A DNA stretch of 64,000 nucleotides, taken from assembly GCA_016699535.1 (NCBI GenBank), contig CP064980.1, positions 2,736,001 through 2,800,000 of the forward strand, in the 5' to 3' direction. A program made the position numbers and the translations under genes. Positions 1 to 9,357 of this stretch are shown piece by piece. Below the pieces are notes generated by a model. The model was not told the DNA's origin, made no database searches, and was given only the letters and a program-made list of their open reading frames with translations. The first letter of the stretch is position 1. Each line of letters opens with the position of its first letter. The DNA comes from Myxococcales bacterium (GTDB lineage Bacteria; Myxococcota_A; Polyangia; Polyangiales; GCA-016699535).

Positions 1-1
1 C

Positions 2-652
2 ATCATGTTCTTGCGTGAACAACTTAATCAGCTCTCCGCGGGTACCATCATCGACGTTGGCGCTCATGTCGGTCTGTTTTCCTTGTTGCTTGCCCACCTA
101 TGTAGAGACGGTATTGCTTTTGAACCGGCGAGCGATAACTTCCGTTTCCTGGAAAGAAACTTGGAACTCAACCGCCTGAGTTCATTTCATGCGGTTGAGG
201 CTGCCGTTTCGGATGAAGGGGGAGAAAAGGTATTTGAGATTACAGGCAGCTTTAGCGGCACCAATAGAATGAAGGACCAGGCTTTTTCACGTGATCATGC
301 CGTTCACAACACAGTTACCGTAAAATCACTTACCCTGGATGACTATGTTTCGACTACGCCGCTTAGCTCACCTCTTCGTTTTGTCAAAATCGACACCGAG
401 GGGCACGAAATCCAGGTGCTAAAAGGCGCAGTTGAGCTGCTTCGTTCGAGCCCCGAGGCCATTGCGCTGGTAGAAAACTCGGACTTTGCTGGGATTAACA
501 GCTTTTTTACGGAATTGGATTGGCGGATTTGCACTGTGGATAAGCAAGGGAATCTAGTAACGGCAAAAGAAGGTGTGAGCCAAGCATACAATCTGATTGC
601 TTGCGGACCAAAGCATCCGTTGTGGACACGTTTGAATAGTTATACCAACTGA
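2..652 (+). CDS. FkbM-family SAM-dependent methyltransferase (5' end outside window)
   Basis: The protein has the class I methyltransferase glycine-rich loop IIDVGAHVGLF near its visible N-terminus, an acidic FEPASDN segment after strand 2, and the FkbM signature VKIDTEGHEIQVLKG about 120 residues in. FkbM enzymes O-methylate sugars or other hydroxyls, and they are common in polysaccharide loci, which fits the neighbours. The frame is open to the window edge. The SAM loop normally sits 40 to 80 residues in, so the ATG at position 5 is probably internal and the gene starts upstream. It ends 3 bases before the next gene, so the two are probably co-transcribed. The sugar substrate cannot be told from sequence. 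Confidence 0.85.
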   Translation: MMFLREQLNQLSAGTIIDVGAHVGLFSLLLAHLCRDGIAFEPASDNFRFLERNLELNRLSSFHAVEAAVSDEGGEKVFEITGSFSGTNRMKDQAFSRDHAVHNTVTVKSLTLDDYVSTTPLSSPLRFVKIDTEGHEIQVLKGAVELLRSSPEAIALVENSDFAGINSFFTELDWRICTVDKQGNLVTAKEGVSQAYNLIACGPKHPLWTRLNSYTN

Positions 653-655
653 GAC

Positions 656-1524
656 ATGCCTCGCTATACCAGACCCATACAACGTCCATTGATTCGCAAG
701 ACATCGGTTCATGCTGAGCCGCACAGCGCGGAGGAGCCTAGGATTTCTATCGTTGTCCCTAGCTATCAGCAAGGAAAGTTTCTTGAGCGAACGCTGCTTA
801 GTGTTATTCAACAGGACTACCCAAACAAAGAGCTCATCGTAATGGATGGTGGCTCTACGGATGAGAGTGTTGATATTATCAAGCGCTATGAGAGAGAGAT
901 TTTTTACTGAAAAGCGAAAAAGACAGCGGTCAATCGAACGCTATCAATACAGGGTTCACACACGCCACCGGTGAGGTGTTCGCTTATCTAAACAGCGATG
1001 ATCTACTTATAGCTCCAGATACCCTGACGCGAGTAGCTAGTTTTTTTCGATCGTACCCCGATGTTGGCGTCTTGCAGGGACACACTTTTGTGATCGACGC
1101 ACAAGACCGCATTACCGGCATGGCCGCAGCAATCCCTTTTAGTATGAGAGACCGAGTGATCGGTATTTTCGGCATTCCGCAACAAGCTACCTTTTGGCGG
1201 CGTGATGTCTATGAGGCGGTGGGCGGCTTTAACGAGGCTAACCCGACGTGCATGGATGGCGAGTTCTATGTGCGTGCTGCATTAGCGAAAAAAAGTTTTG
1301 CTTGTGTCGATGAGGTTTTGGCGGCGTTCCGAGTGCATTCAGAGTCGATTTCAGGTTCGCAGCGACTTGGGAAAGTATACCGGGAGCATCTGGGACGCGT
1401 TGCCAATATGACGGGCGAGAAAAACATCGGGCGATTTGAACGTATGGCAAGAAATATTCGGGCAAAACTAATTCGCGCGTACGCAATGGCGCGCCACCAC
1501 CCAGCCTTCGTTTTGCGCCGCTAG
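656..1524 (+). CDS. GT2-family glycosyltransferase, interrupted by a one-base frameshift
   Basis: The N-terminal part reads ISIVVPSYQQGKFLERTL and then VMDGGSTDES, the GT-A nucleotide-binding fold of family 2. The frame then stops with TGA at 908-910. Downstream in another frame the sequence continues as SEKDSGQSNAINTGF and then AYLNSDD, the expected next GT2 motifs including the metal-binding Asp. Restoring one G after about position 909 turns TAC TGA into TAC TGG AAA AGC, giving the family-typical Trp before the Ser-Glu motif. The full length then becomes 290 codons, a multiple of three. It probably adds one sugar of the repeat unit at the cytoplasmic membrane. The break is probably a sequencing deletion, but a real mutation cannot be excluded. 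Confidence 0.8.
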
Positions 1525-1540
1525 AGCCACAGTGTTTCAA

Positions 1541-2626
1541 TCACCTCTCTGCCTCAGCGATTTGAGTGCAGGTTAGATCCCATAGCTCTTTTGATGACGG
1601 CTGTTTATCTGCCGCTTTGTACCAATCGGCGGTCATAAGGACGCACTGCGCAAGCTGAACAGCAGGGAACCAATTGAGACGGGAGGAAGCCTTGCTGTGG
1701 TCGAGTTTCAAGAAGTTCGCCTCAGGCATCGTTACGCCAGAGATGCTAGCTTCATCGTCAATGGTTGCCGCATCGCCCCATGCCTGAGCAAACAAGCCTG
1801 CGAGTGTTTTAACGGAGACTGCATCAGCAGCTTCGGGACCAAAGTTCCACGCTTCGGAATAGTCGGTTGCACAGTGATAGAGTTTTTCTGCCAGCCGTAG
1901 ATAGCCACGCAGAGGATCAATAACGTGCTGCCAAGGACGGGTCGATGCCGGGTTGCGAATGACGACGGCCTCGTTTTTTAGAAAGGCGCGAACCATGTCT
2001 GGTACAATGCGATCAGCGCTCCAGTCACCGCCCCCAAGAACGTTGCCAGCTCGGGCGGACGCTAAGCCTAGCTTGTAGCCATCTACTTTCGCATACGACT
2101 CGCGGTACGCGTGGGTGATGAGTTCAGCGCAAGCTTTGCTGGAACTGTAGGGATCTTTACCTCCCAGGCGATCGTTTTCGCGATAACCCCAAAGCCATTC
2201 TTCGTTTGTGTAAACCTTGTCGGTGGTGACGATAAGCGCTGCTTTCACGGACTTGGTCTTTACGATCGCATCAAGTACATGGGCTGTCCCCATCACGTTT
2301 GTAGCGTAGGTCCCTAGTGGATCACGGTAAGATTGCCGAACGATGGGCTGTGCAGCCAGATGGAAAACGACTTCTGGCTCGAAGTTAGCTAGGCTGATGC
2401 GAACCACGTGGGCATCACGGATGTCACCTATTTCATGAAGGTCTAAGGAGGCCGGAAGATCGACTAGGTTAAACATGTCTTGTTTTTGTTGCGGAGCAAG
2501 TGCGAGACCCGCAACTTGAGCGCCCATGCTCTTTAGCCAGACACTCAACCACGTTCCTTTAAACCCGGTATGCCCGGTAACGAGCACCCGTCGGTTGTTC
2601 CAAAAGCCTTTGTCGATCAATCCCAT
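1541..2626 (-). CDS. rfbG: CDP-glucose 4,6-dehydratase
   Basis: This extended short-chain dehydrogenase of 361 residues begins with the NAD-binding motif VTGHTGFKGTWL, whose Phe-Lys-Gly is characteristic of RfbG. It carries the YxxxK catalytic pair in DPYSSSKACAE and the TTDKVYTNEEW segment also seen in RfbG. The enzyme converts CDP-glucose to CDP-4-keto-6-deoxyglucose, the entry point to CDP-linked 6-deoxy and 3,6-dideoxy sugars. The divergent neighbour at 2859 is a cytidylyltransferase that would supply its substrate. Length and motifs are normal. It is encoded opposite to the flanking genes, so it has its own transcription unit reading from the 2627-2858 gap. Confidence 0.93.
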   Translation of the reverse strand: MGLIDKGFWNNRRVLVTGHTGFKGTWLSVWLKSMGAQVAGLALAPQQKQDMFNLVDLPASLDLHEIGDIRDAHVVRISLANFEPEVVFHLAAQPIVRQSYRDPLGTYATNVMGTAHVLDAIVKTKSVKAALIVTTDKVYTNEEWLWGYRENDRLGGKDPYSSSKACAELITHAYRESYAKVDGYKLGLASARAGNVLGGGDWSADRIVPDMVRAFLKNEAVVIRNPASTRPWQHVIDPLRGYLRLAEKLYHCATDYSEAWNFGPEAADAVSVKTLAGLFAQAWGDAATIDDEASISGVTMPEANFLKLDHSKASSRLNWFPAVQLAQCVLMTADWYKAADKQPSSKELWDLTCTQIAEAER

Positions 2627-2797
2627 TTCCGATGAATGCTACAGCCTTTTAATGGCGAAAGCCAAGCTTTGATTGATTCTGGTATGGTGTCTTGATAGTA
2701 GAAGCCATCTCATAAATACTGACCAAGGAATTCGTAGAGCAAGTGATTTGGCTGAAGCGCCCAGGAAGCGAGCAAATGCAGGGGCGTTTAAGAGCGC

Positions 2798-2811
2798 GAA
2801 GCGATCGCTTC
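2798..2811. promoter_or_regulatory. perfect 14-bp palindrome in the rfbG/rfbF divergent intergenic region
   Basis: GAAGCGATCGCTTC is a perfect palindrome between the divergent rfbG and rfbF genes, about 47 bases upstream of the rfbF start. It could be an operator for both genes. The same core could also be a chance GCGATCGC palindrome. No convincing -10/-35 pair was recognised beside it. Confidence 0.25.
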
Positions 2812-2858
2812 TGGTGCATTGAACAAAAACGTAGGAATTTGCGGAGGGACAACCATAC

Positions 2859-3572
2859 ATGGATTCGGATGTCATGTTGCTTGCTGGAGGGCGGGGCCTG
2901 CGGCTCTCCGAGCTTACTGCTTCACAGCCTAAGTGCCTAGCACGCATCGGAGAGCGACCCATTCTTGAGCTCATCATGCAGCATTTTGCCAATCATGGCA
3001 TGAAGCGCTTTGTGCTCTGTCTCGGTTATCGAGCAGATATGGTCGTTGACTATTTCCGAGTTCGGGCGCCGCAACTCGGATGGGAAGTCGTGTTTTCTGA
3101 TGCGGGAGAAGATGCCTCAAAAGCGGAGCGTATTGCGGAAGCCCTAAGCTCTGTGCAGACGCCGCGCTTTATGCTTAGCTACGGCGATGACCTAAGTGAT
3201 GTTGATCTATCGCAAGTTGTCAGCATGGCGCTAAAAGCGAACTCCATCGTTACGCTTACGGCGATACAGCCCTTCTCTCCCTTTGGCACGCTCCAAACGA
3301 ACGCGGAGGGAATTGTTTCATGCTTCGAAGAAAAAAGCCGGATGGACTCGGGGATAAATGGGGGCTACATGAGCGTGTCGACCGAAATTGCTCCGCTGTT
3401 GACGCTGGGCGAACTGGAAGAAGAAGTATTTGCGGAGCTTGTCAAGCAAAAGAAAATTAGCGCTTACAAACATACTGGTTTTTGGAAATCCATGAACACT
3501 CACAAGGAGTTTTGCGAGATGAACACGATGCAACAAACGGGGCAGCTACGCTGGCTCAGCAAGCGTGGCTAG
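2859..3572 (+). CDS. rfbF: glucose-1-phosphate cytidylyltransferase-like nucleotidyltransferase
   Basis: The 237-residue protein starts with a nucleotidyltransferase signature, MLLAGGRGLRLSEL, followed by QPKCLARIGERPILELIM. This matches the pattern of RfbF-type sugar-1-phosphate nucleotidyltransferases, with LCLGYRADMVVDYF also typical of RfbF. The usual GxGTRL is GRGLRL here, so Thr is replaced by Leu. The protein would make CDP-glucose from CTP and glucose-1-phosphate for RfbG, which is divergently encoded next to it. The ATG at 2859 is preceded by GGAGGG about 10 bases upstream, a good ribosome binding site. Assignment to CTP rather than another nucleotide rests on the family pattern and on pairing with rfbG. 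Confidence 0.8.
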   Translation: MDSDVMLLAGGRGLRLSELTASQPKCLARIGERPILELIMQHFANHGMKRFVLCLGYRADMVVDYFRVRAPQLGWEVVFSDAGEDASKAERIAEALSSVQTPRFMLSYGDDLSDVDLSQVVSMALKANSIVTLTAIQPFSPFGTLQTNAEGIVSCFEEKSRMDSGINGGYMSVSTEIAPLLTLGELEEEVFAELVKQKKISAYKHTGFWKSMNTHKEFCEMNTMQQTGQLRWLSKRG

Positions 3573-4524
3573 AGAGATTTTGGAGGATTCGCTGAACAAC
3601 CCGACACAAAGAGTACTCGTTACTGGGGCAACTGGTTTTTTAGGGCGTCATCTATGTGTTTCTTTAAAAAAGCTAGGTTTTGTGGTTTTAGCTACCGCAC
3701 GCAAACGAGACCTTGAGCTGGTTCATGTTGATGAATGGGTTGAATGCGACCTTTTAGAGCCTGTCGCCTTGGAGCAATTTTTATCGTCAAAGCCCATAGC
3801 GTACTGCTTTCACCTAGCCGCTTTATCCGATGGCCAAGACGTGGCGAACAGAGCCTCCTCGATACTGCGCCAAAACACCTTGGCTACCCTGAACTTGCTG
3901 AGCATTTTAGAAGCCCAAACGTCCAAGCCAAGTGTGCTTTTGCTTTCTTCTGCTCTCGCTGAGTCCGGTTGCCCGAAGAAGCTCAAAGCCGATCGAAGAA
4001 AAAGCAGTTGGTATGCGTATAGCAAACGCGTCTCGGAACTTGTTTTCGCTGCCTACAATAACAACGCAAGCTTATCGTCGGTGGCGGTTCGGGTGCCCAA
4101 TGTCTACGGACCAGGCGATCAGAGCACGAGCCGGATTATCCCGAGCTTGTTTCGATCCTTGCTTGAGCAGAGCCGCTTTAATCTGCGAAGCTCTTCCGAT
4201 ACGCAAATCGAACTCGTCTACGTAGGTGATGTCGTTGCCGGACTATGCAAAATCCAGCGAGAACATGCTGCCATCGCAGGACATTACGGAGCAATGGCTC
4301 GCATCTATGGACGTCAAGGGCTGAGTCTTGAGCAAATCGTTCGGAAAGCACAGAGCCTTTTCCACTCGGACAGTAATGATGCTCAACTTGCAGGAAACGT
4401 TTCCCTGGATAAGCGAAGCTCTGAGGGCGAACTTTACGCTCTGCACGGAAGCACCCCGCTCGACGAAGGATTCCGTGCAACTCTTAACTGGTATCGCAAT
4501 CAGAAAGATTCGCTAGCGCAATGA
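3565..4524 (+). CDS. extended SDR-family NAD(P)-dependent nucleotide-sugar epimerase/reductase
   Basis: The Rossmann motif VLVTGATGFLGRHL lies about 17 residues in. The catalytic pair appears in WYAYSKRVSE (YxxxK), and VRVPNVYGPGDQ is the typical substrate-side motif. At 319 residues it has normal length. The frame opens with GTG at 3565, overlapping the rfbF stop by 8 bases, so translation is probably coupled. The position directly after rfbF suggests it acts on the CDP-4-keto-6-deoxyhexose made by RfbF/RfbG, as a 4-reductase or epimerase. That specificity is inference. Confidence 0.8.
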   Translation: MAREILEDSLNNPTQRVLVTGATGFLGRHLCVSLKKLGFVVLATARKRDLELVHVDEWVECDLLEPVALEQFLSSKPIAYCFHLAALSDGQDVANRASSILRQNTLATLNLLSILEAQTSKPSVLLLSSALAESGCPKKLKADRRKSSWYAYSKRVSELVFAAYNNNASLSSVAVRVPNVYGPGDQSTSRIIPSLFRSLLEQSRFNLRSSSDTQIELVYVGDVVAGLCKIQREHAAIAGHYGAMARIYGRQGLSLEQIVRKAQSLFHSDSNDAQLAGNVSLDKRSSEGELYALHGSTPLDEGFRATLNWYRNQKDSLAQ

Positions 4525-5666
4525 GAGGTAGCGCTAATATGGCATCAAAAAAAATCCGCATATTGAATTTGTCTTCGATGTTTGCTCCTTTTCAAATCGA
4601 ACTTGCAAAAGCGCTACGGGCCAAAGGGGCCGACTACCACATTGCATTTTCTTCCTTTAGCGGAGAAGGACGAGGTAAGCATTGGACTCAAGAGTCTGCC
4701 CAAGGGCTAGACTACGTGCACTGTTACTCCGGTTGGTCCACGCGAAGAGAGCTCGGAGGGCATTTTGAGCAACTTGCGACAGAACTTAATCCTGATGTAA
4801 TTATTGTTGGTGGCCTCGGTCGCACAGCGGTCTATCGTGCTAGCAAGAATCTATTGCGCAGCTTCAAAGGAATAGTAACGTTTTGGGCCGAAGCGCCTAA
4901 CCGTACACGCTCATTTGCCGTCCGGATCGGCACGGCTGTTTTGCATCACCACCAATTGCAAAGAGCTCATTTCGTGATGGCCATCGGAAAAAGTGCACAG
5001 GCCTATTATTCACGACGGGCTCCTCAAAAAACGGTGCACCTGGTGCCCTATGGGCAGGATCTGTCTCATCATTTTGCGGTAAAACGGATCAGTCAGCCAT
5101 CAAGGCCAGTGACCTTTCTGTTTTCTGGACAGCTTGTGGAGAGGAACAATATCAGAAATCTATGCGGAGCCATCGAGAAACTCAGCGTGACACACTCCAA
5201 GCAATGGAAATTTGTTTTTGGAGCTAAGGGGCCTCTACGGAGCGAAATCGATGCCCTGCTGAAAAGCAAAACAGAGATTTCGGAGTCCATCAGTTTTGAC
5301 ACTGAATACGCAACTTGGCTTGACCGTATTCGTCCGTTTGCGGATTCCGACCTTCTTGTATGCCCTTCAACCCATGCCGGATGGGGTCTTGTTGTGCCCG
5401 AAGCCATGGCAGCCGGAATGCCCGTAATCGCCACGAAATATGTTAATGCGGCTGATTTTCTCATAGAAAATGAGAAAAACGGGTTGTTGATCATGCCCGA
5501 TGCGGAATCCATTCATACCGCGATGGCTTTTTTTATTGATAACCCTGGATGCGTTTCGATATTTGGTGAAGCGGCTAAAATAGCTGCAAAGTCGTGCGAT
5601 GCCGATCAAGTAGCAGCGTTGATGCTTAGTTTGTTTAAAAGATATTGGCTGAAGTTGCGATCCTAA
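4521..5666 (+). CDS. GT4-family (GT-B) glycosyltransferase
   Basis: The start overlaps the previous stop in an ATGA arrangement, so the two genes are translationally coupled. A second ATG at 4539 is an alternative start. The protein has a GT-B architecture: an N-terminal acceptor domain, then TFLFSGQLVERNNIRNL opening the donor domain, and a C-terminal PEAMAAGMPVIATKYVNAADFL segment containing the nucleotide-sugar binding Glu of family 4 (the E-x7-E region). No signal peptide or membrane segment is obvious. It probably works at the inner face of the membrane on the lipid-linked repeat unit. Donor and acceptor are unknown. Confidence 0.85.
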   Translation: MRGSANMASKKIRILNLSSMFAPFQIELAKALRAKGADYHIAFSSFSGEGRGKHWTQESAQGLDYVHCYSGWSTRRELGGHFEQLATELNPDVIIVGGLGRTAVYRASKNLLRSFKGIVTFWAEAPNRTRSFAVRIGTAVLHHHQLQRAHFVMAIGKSAQAYYSRRAPQKTVHLVPYGQDLSHHFAVKRISQPSRPVTFLFSGQLVERNNIRNLCGAIEKLSVTHSKQWKFVFGAKGPLRSEIDALLKSKTEISESISFDTEYATWLDRIRPFADSDLLVCPSTHAGWGLVVPEAMAAGMPVIATKYVNAADFLIENEKNGLLIMPDAESIHTAMAFFIDNPGCVSIFGEAAKIAAKSCDADQVAALMLSLFKRYWLKLRS

Positions 5667-7142
5667 CTTTCCTGGCTTGGCGCTGGGTTGCTCCGACGCT
5701 TGCTGCTCTTTGACCAATCGAAAAACAGTATCCATAGCGAACGCAAGAACTCCAAACACAAGCATCATTTGCTGCGTCACGTAACCGCGTGCCAAATAAC
5801 AAGGAAGAACAACGCAGGTGGCCAGGAATGCGCAGCCCATCCAAAAACGTAAATGATCACGAAGCTGTTGATCAAAAAGATCTTTGCTTTGACGAATTGC
5901 ATAACGGGCCCGTCTGAATAAGGAATACATAGCAAAAAAGAAAAACAAGACGCCAACAATCCCGGTTTCTGACAATATTTTCAGCAACGTTGTTTTGGCA
6001 ACCAAAACACGGCCCGCCATAAAATAGGCGTATCGTTCAGGAATGTATCGCGCTGTGTAAAAATGCACCGCGCCTAAGCCAATTCCGGCAAATAGGTATT
6101 CAGGTTCGGCGGATAGGAAATTGAGTACAACCTGATCGTAGTCCTCGACGACATCACGATCAACGGTTCGCGCGGCCAATAGATCGGTTGCCTGTTCGCT
6201 GTCCTTAAATACCCCTGAAACCGCAAACGCGGAGAGCACCACGAAGGCGGCTAGTAGAGTTCGGATGCCGGCGAATGCTTGCTGCCTGCTTGTTTCCGTA
6301 GGGTTTGAAAATACCATCACGGACAAATGGGAGACTGTACCGAGCATCCATATATAGAATGCCGAGGTCGACATGGTAAGCACCATCATGCCAAACAAAA
6401 ACCACCAGGTACGTGAAGCGGAGCGACTTTTTCTTTGTCGCAAGCTTTGGTAAATTTGTATAATCAGCAAGGCGACCACGATGGCCTGGCCAAGCCCCTT
6501 TGGCTCGCCTCCAAAGGAGGCTGGACGCAAAACGAAAGTTCCTCCAACACGTACCATACCGCTGCGAGGATCAAACTTGATGCCCTCTTGCTGAACGCTA
6601 AAAAACTGATCCAAAAAACCAATCGGTATGGGATCGGTACCCGTACCCAGAAAGTATGCGAACTGGAAATAGCCAATCACTGACAAGACGACACAGGAAA
6701 GAACATAGATCTTCGCGAGCCCTGCGATGTCTTTTGAGCTTCGTGCAAAACGTGGCACGATGAACACCGGCGCAATGGTCATAACAAACATAACGCACTG
6801 CGATATCAAACGACCTGTGCCGCCGCGCAAAGAACCGCCGGCGTACACAGTGTTTGGCACAAAAGGGATTTGGATGATTGTCCAGACGATACTAAATGCA
6901 GCGAAAACATAAAATCCACGAAGAGCAGAACGCGTCATCGGCTGTAGCTTTTTGCCTGGGTATACAACCCAAACGAAAAGCAGCATGACAACTACCGCAC
7001 GATACGCTGTCAGCCTTAAGCCAACATCGAAACCAAGACCCTCCCAAGGGGCAAGAAAAAAAGCCAAATAGACTGCTTTCCTCGGCCTAAGAAAAACATA
7101 TACGAAACAGATAGCAACTGCGATGAGTAAGAGAAGTTTCAT
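5367..7142 (-). CDS. O-antigen polymerase/ligase-like membrane protein (Wzy)
   Basis: This is a polytopic membrane protein with about 10 or more hydrophobic segments from the N-terminus on. A large soluble loop (roughly residues 170-220 and 310-360) is followed by a GIGLGAVHFYT segment, the layout of the Wzy/WaaL superfamily that polymerises undecaprenyl-linked repeat units. The open frame runs 300 bases into the 3' end of the convergent glycosyltransferase gene. That last stretch is basic and aromatic, without hydrophobic segments, and looks non-native. A one-base shift upstream of about 5700 would end the protein at a TAG at 5663-5665, just meeting the glycosyltransferase stop. The true end is therefore probably near 5663. 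Confidence 0.75.
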   Translation of the reverse strand: MKLLLLIAVAICFVYVFLRPRKAVYLAFFLAPWEGLGFDVGLRLTAYRAVVVMLLFVWVVYPGKKLQPMTRSALRGFYVFAAFSIVWTIIQIPFVPNTVYAGGSLRGGTGRLISQCVMFVMTIAPVFIVPRFARSSKDIAGLAKIYVLSCVVLSVIGYFQFAYFLGTGTDPIPIGFLDQFFSVQQEGIKFDPRSGMVRVGGTFVLRPASFGGEPKGLGQAIVVALLIIQIYQSLRQRKSRSASRTWWFLFGMMVLTMSTSAFYIWMLGTVSHLSVMVFSNPTETSRQQAFAGIRTLLAAFVVLSAFAVSGVFKDSEQATDLLAARTVDRDVVEDYDQVVLNFLSAEPEYLFAGIGLGAVHFYTARYIPERYAYFMAGRVLVAKTTLLKILSETGIVGVLFFFFAMYSLFRRARYAIRQSKDLFDQQLRDHLRFWMGCAFLATCVVLPCYLARGYVTQQMMLVFGVLAFAMDTVFRLVKEQQASEQPSAKPGKLGSQLQPISFKQTKHQRCYLIGIARLCSYFSRFTKYRNASRVINKKSHRGMNGFRIGHDQQPVFLIFYEKISRINIFRGDYGHSGCHGFGHNKTPSGMG

Positions 7143-7246
7143 GGAACTTTAGACGGTCAAGCGTTCGGCAATTTTCTCACATTGATCAAGCTTTGTATGC
7201 TTTATGGCTGGGTCTATTTGTGGCAACATAAGCGCCCGCGTCGAAC

Positions 7247-8389
7247 ATGCCTCAAATCCTTCATATTATTCCCTCGTTTTACCCTTCAGAATATTATGGT
7301 GGTCCGGCCGAATCCGCATATCATCTCTGCACGGCCTTAGCAAAACAGGGCTATAAAATTCACGTACTAACCACAAACGCGGATGGCCCAGAACGAATTG
7401 TTTCGGCTAGCGACGCTTCTGCCGACAGAGGGCTAGATGCAATTTCAGTGCACTATTGCAAACGAATTGGTCGGGGCGATTTTTCCATTGAGCAGTTGAT
7501 ACGTCTGCCCGCTGCCATACTACACGCCGATTTGGTCCATGTGCATGCTGTTTTCACGCCCGTTGTTCTCGTCGCGTTATTTTTTTCGCGATGTTTTGGC
7601 AAGCCGGTTGTCTGGACCCCTAGAGGGGCCCTTATGGCATGGGGGCGTAAAAAAAAGCGCATTCTAAAACAGCTGTGGATCGCCGTCGTGTTTGCGCTGG
7701 TTCAAGCCAAACGCAGCGTAGTCCATGCGACTTCGGACGATGAAGGATCGATGCTTTTGCAGGAACACAAGGGTGTGCAAGTGAGTGTTGTTCCCAACGG
7801 TGTCGACTTGCCGTCTTTACGGATGCGTTGGGATTCAAGGTCCAAAAAACGAATAGCTTTTTTAGGTCGGTTGGATCCCATCAAAGGTCTTGAGAATTTG
7901 CTCGAAGCGTGCCATTTGCTGCTGGAAAGCTCGTCCGCAAAGACTTGGCAGCTTGATATTTATGGAGGCGGTCCCGAGGCCTACCAGCTCAAGCTAGCAA
8001 GCCAATTGGGACAGCTTGGATTGAGCAATGCCGTGACTCTTAGAGGCCCAGTTGCGCGATCCGAGAAGAGTGCGGTGTTTTCTGAAATGGACTTATTTGT
8101 ACTTCCTTCGGTCAGCGAGAATGTCGGATTGGTTGTGGTTGAGGCGTTGGCGCATGGTGTGCCTGTCATTGCCAGCAAGGGTAGCCCTTGGAAAATCTTG
8201 GAAGAAAAACGCTGCGGTTGGTGGACCGACAACACCCCTGCGTCCTTAGCGAATGCCATCGCGGCTGCACTCAATGAAGACTTGCCGGAATGGGGCGATC
8301 GAGGCCGAACGCTCGTCGAGCAGGACTTTAGCTGGGACAGCGTAGCTACCAAGTTAGCAGAGATTTACCAGCGTTTGCTTGCTAACTAG
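7247..8389 (+). CDS. GT4-family glycosyltransferase
   Basis: This 380-residue GT-B enzyme starts with HIIPSFYPSEYYGGPAESAY, typical of family 4 transferases that act on lipid-linked saccharides. The donor-site half contains IAFLGRLDPIKGLENLLEA, then LPSVSENVGLVVVEALAHG and PVIASKGSPW, including the conserved Glu pair. No frame problem is visible. The gene is separated from the divergent polymerase by about 100 bases. It is followed after 75 bases by an FkbM methyltransferase on the same strand, so a methylated residue added by this enzyme is possible but unproven. Confidence 0.88.
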   Translation: MPQILHIIPSFYPSEYYGGPAESAYHLCTALAKQGYKIHVLTTNADGPERIVSASDASADRGLDAISVHYCKRIGRGDFSIEQLIRLPAAILHADLVHVHAVFTPVVLVALFFSRCFGKPVVWTPRGALMAWGRKKKRILKQLWIAVVFALVQAKRSVVHATSDDEGSMLLQEHKGVQVSVVPNGVDLPSLRMRWDSRSKKRIAFLGRLDPIKGLENLLEACHLLLESSSAKTWQLDIYGGGPEAYQLKLASQLGQLGLSNAVTLRGPVARSEKSAVFSEMDLFVLPSVSENVGLVVVEALAHGVPVIASKGSPWKILEEKRCGWWTDNTPASLANAIAAALNEDLPEWGDRGRTLVEQDFSWDSVATKLAEIYQRLLAN

Positions 8390-8464
8390 CCATTTCTTTG
8401 TCGGATTTTGGGCTTTCCTGAGCGGAATGGTTGCGATACGGTGCAGCACCCATAGACGACTTCC

Positions 8465-9354
8465 GTGACTCCTATGAATGAAACCTACCTTCAGAATCTC
8501 GAAGAACGAGAAAACTTTTTTGCACGTACTCCCTTTCGCAAGCTGATTGGCTCTCCTGGTAAAATGGCCAAAAGCCTGCTTATTGAACGCGTGCTTCAAG
8601 CAACGAGCCGAACGCATCCTTTTACAGCCGAAACCTTTTGGGGTGACCAAATGACGGTACTGCTTCCGGAAGCCGTTTCCGTCTCGATTCATCGCTATGG
8701 TTTTTTCGAATCAGATCTATCGAGGATGGTTGTTGGCTACCTCAAACCTGGCATGGTGTTCTTTGATGTGGGTGCCCATTTTGGTTATTACACCCTCTTA
8801 GCATCGCGTTTGGTTGGACCGCAGGGTCAAGTACATGCTTTTGAGCCTACTCCAAGCACTCGGTCCGTCTTGAAGAGAAATGCGGACGACAAAGCGAATG
8901 TTAGCTTATGTGCAGAGGCCGCCTGGGACAAAGAGGGAGTTCTTCAGTTACAAGACTATGGCACGCGCTATTTGGCGTTTAACACGCTTGGAGCCTCACG
9001 CTTACCCAATAACATACGAAGGAAAATTGACGTTAAAGAGATAAGCGTAAGCACGGTAACCCTTGACAATTATGCGAAGACATCCGGAGTTGTGCCCGAC
9101 CTTGTTAAAATAGACGCCGAAAACTCAGAGCTTCAGGTGCTTGCGGGAATGAAAGCGTTGTTGGAAACGCGAAAGACAGCTATCGCTGTTGAAATGGGTG
9201 ATTTCAACGATTCAGCCGATGCTTCAAGCCGTAAATTGTCAATCTTCTTACGGAAGCCGGCTATCAGCCATACGAGATGAAAAGCCATAACCTATCACCT
9301 CACGAAGCAAAAGAACGTTATCCCTTTTTGAATCTTCTTTTCTTGCCAAAATAA
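8465..9354 (+). CDS. FkbM-family methyltransferase, frameshifted near the C-terminus
   Basis: The SAM loop VFFDVGAHFGYYTLLA, then HAFEPTPSTRS and DLVKIDAENSELQVLAGM, define an FkbM methyltransferase. The visible frame ends at 9280 with an atypical tail. Shifting by one base after about 9234, consistent with one A missing from an AAA run, gives an in-register ending: LLTEAGYQPYEM, a few more residues, and a stop at 9352-9354. That ending is family-like and stops 3 bases before the convergent flippase gene. The corrected gene is 297 codons. The gene was probably intact in the organism. The methylated sugar is unknown. Confidence 0.8.
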
Positions 9355-9357
9355 GCG

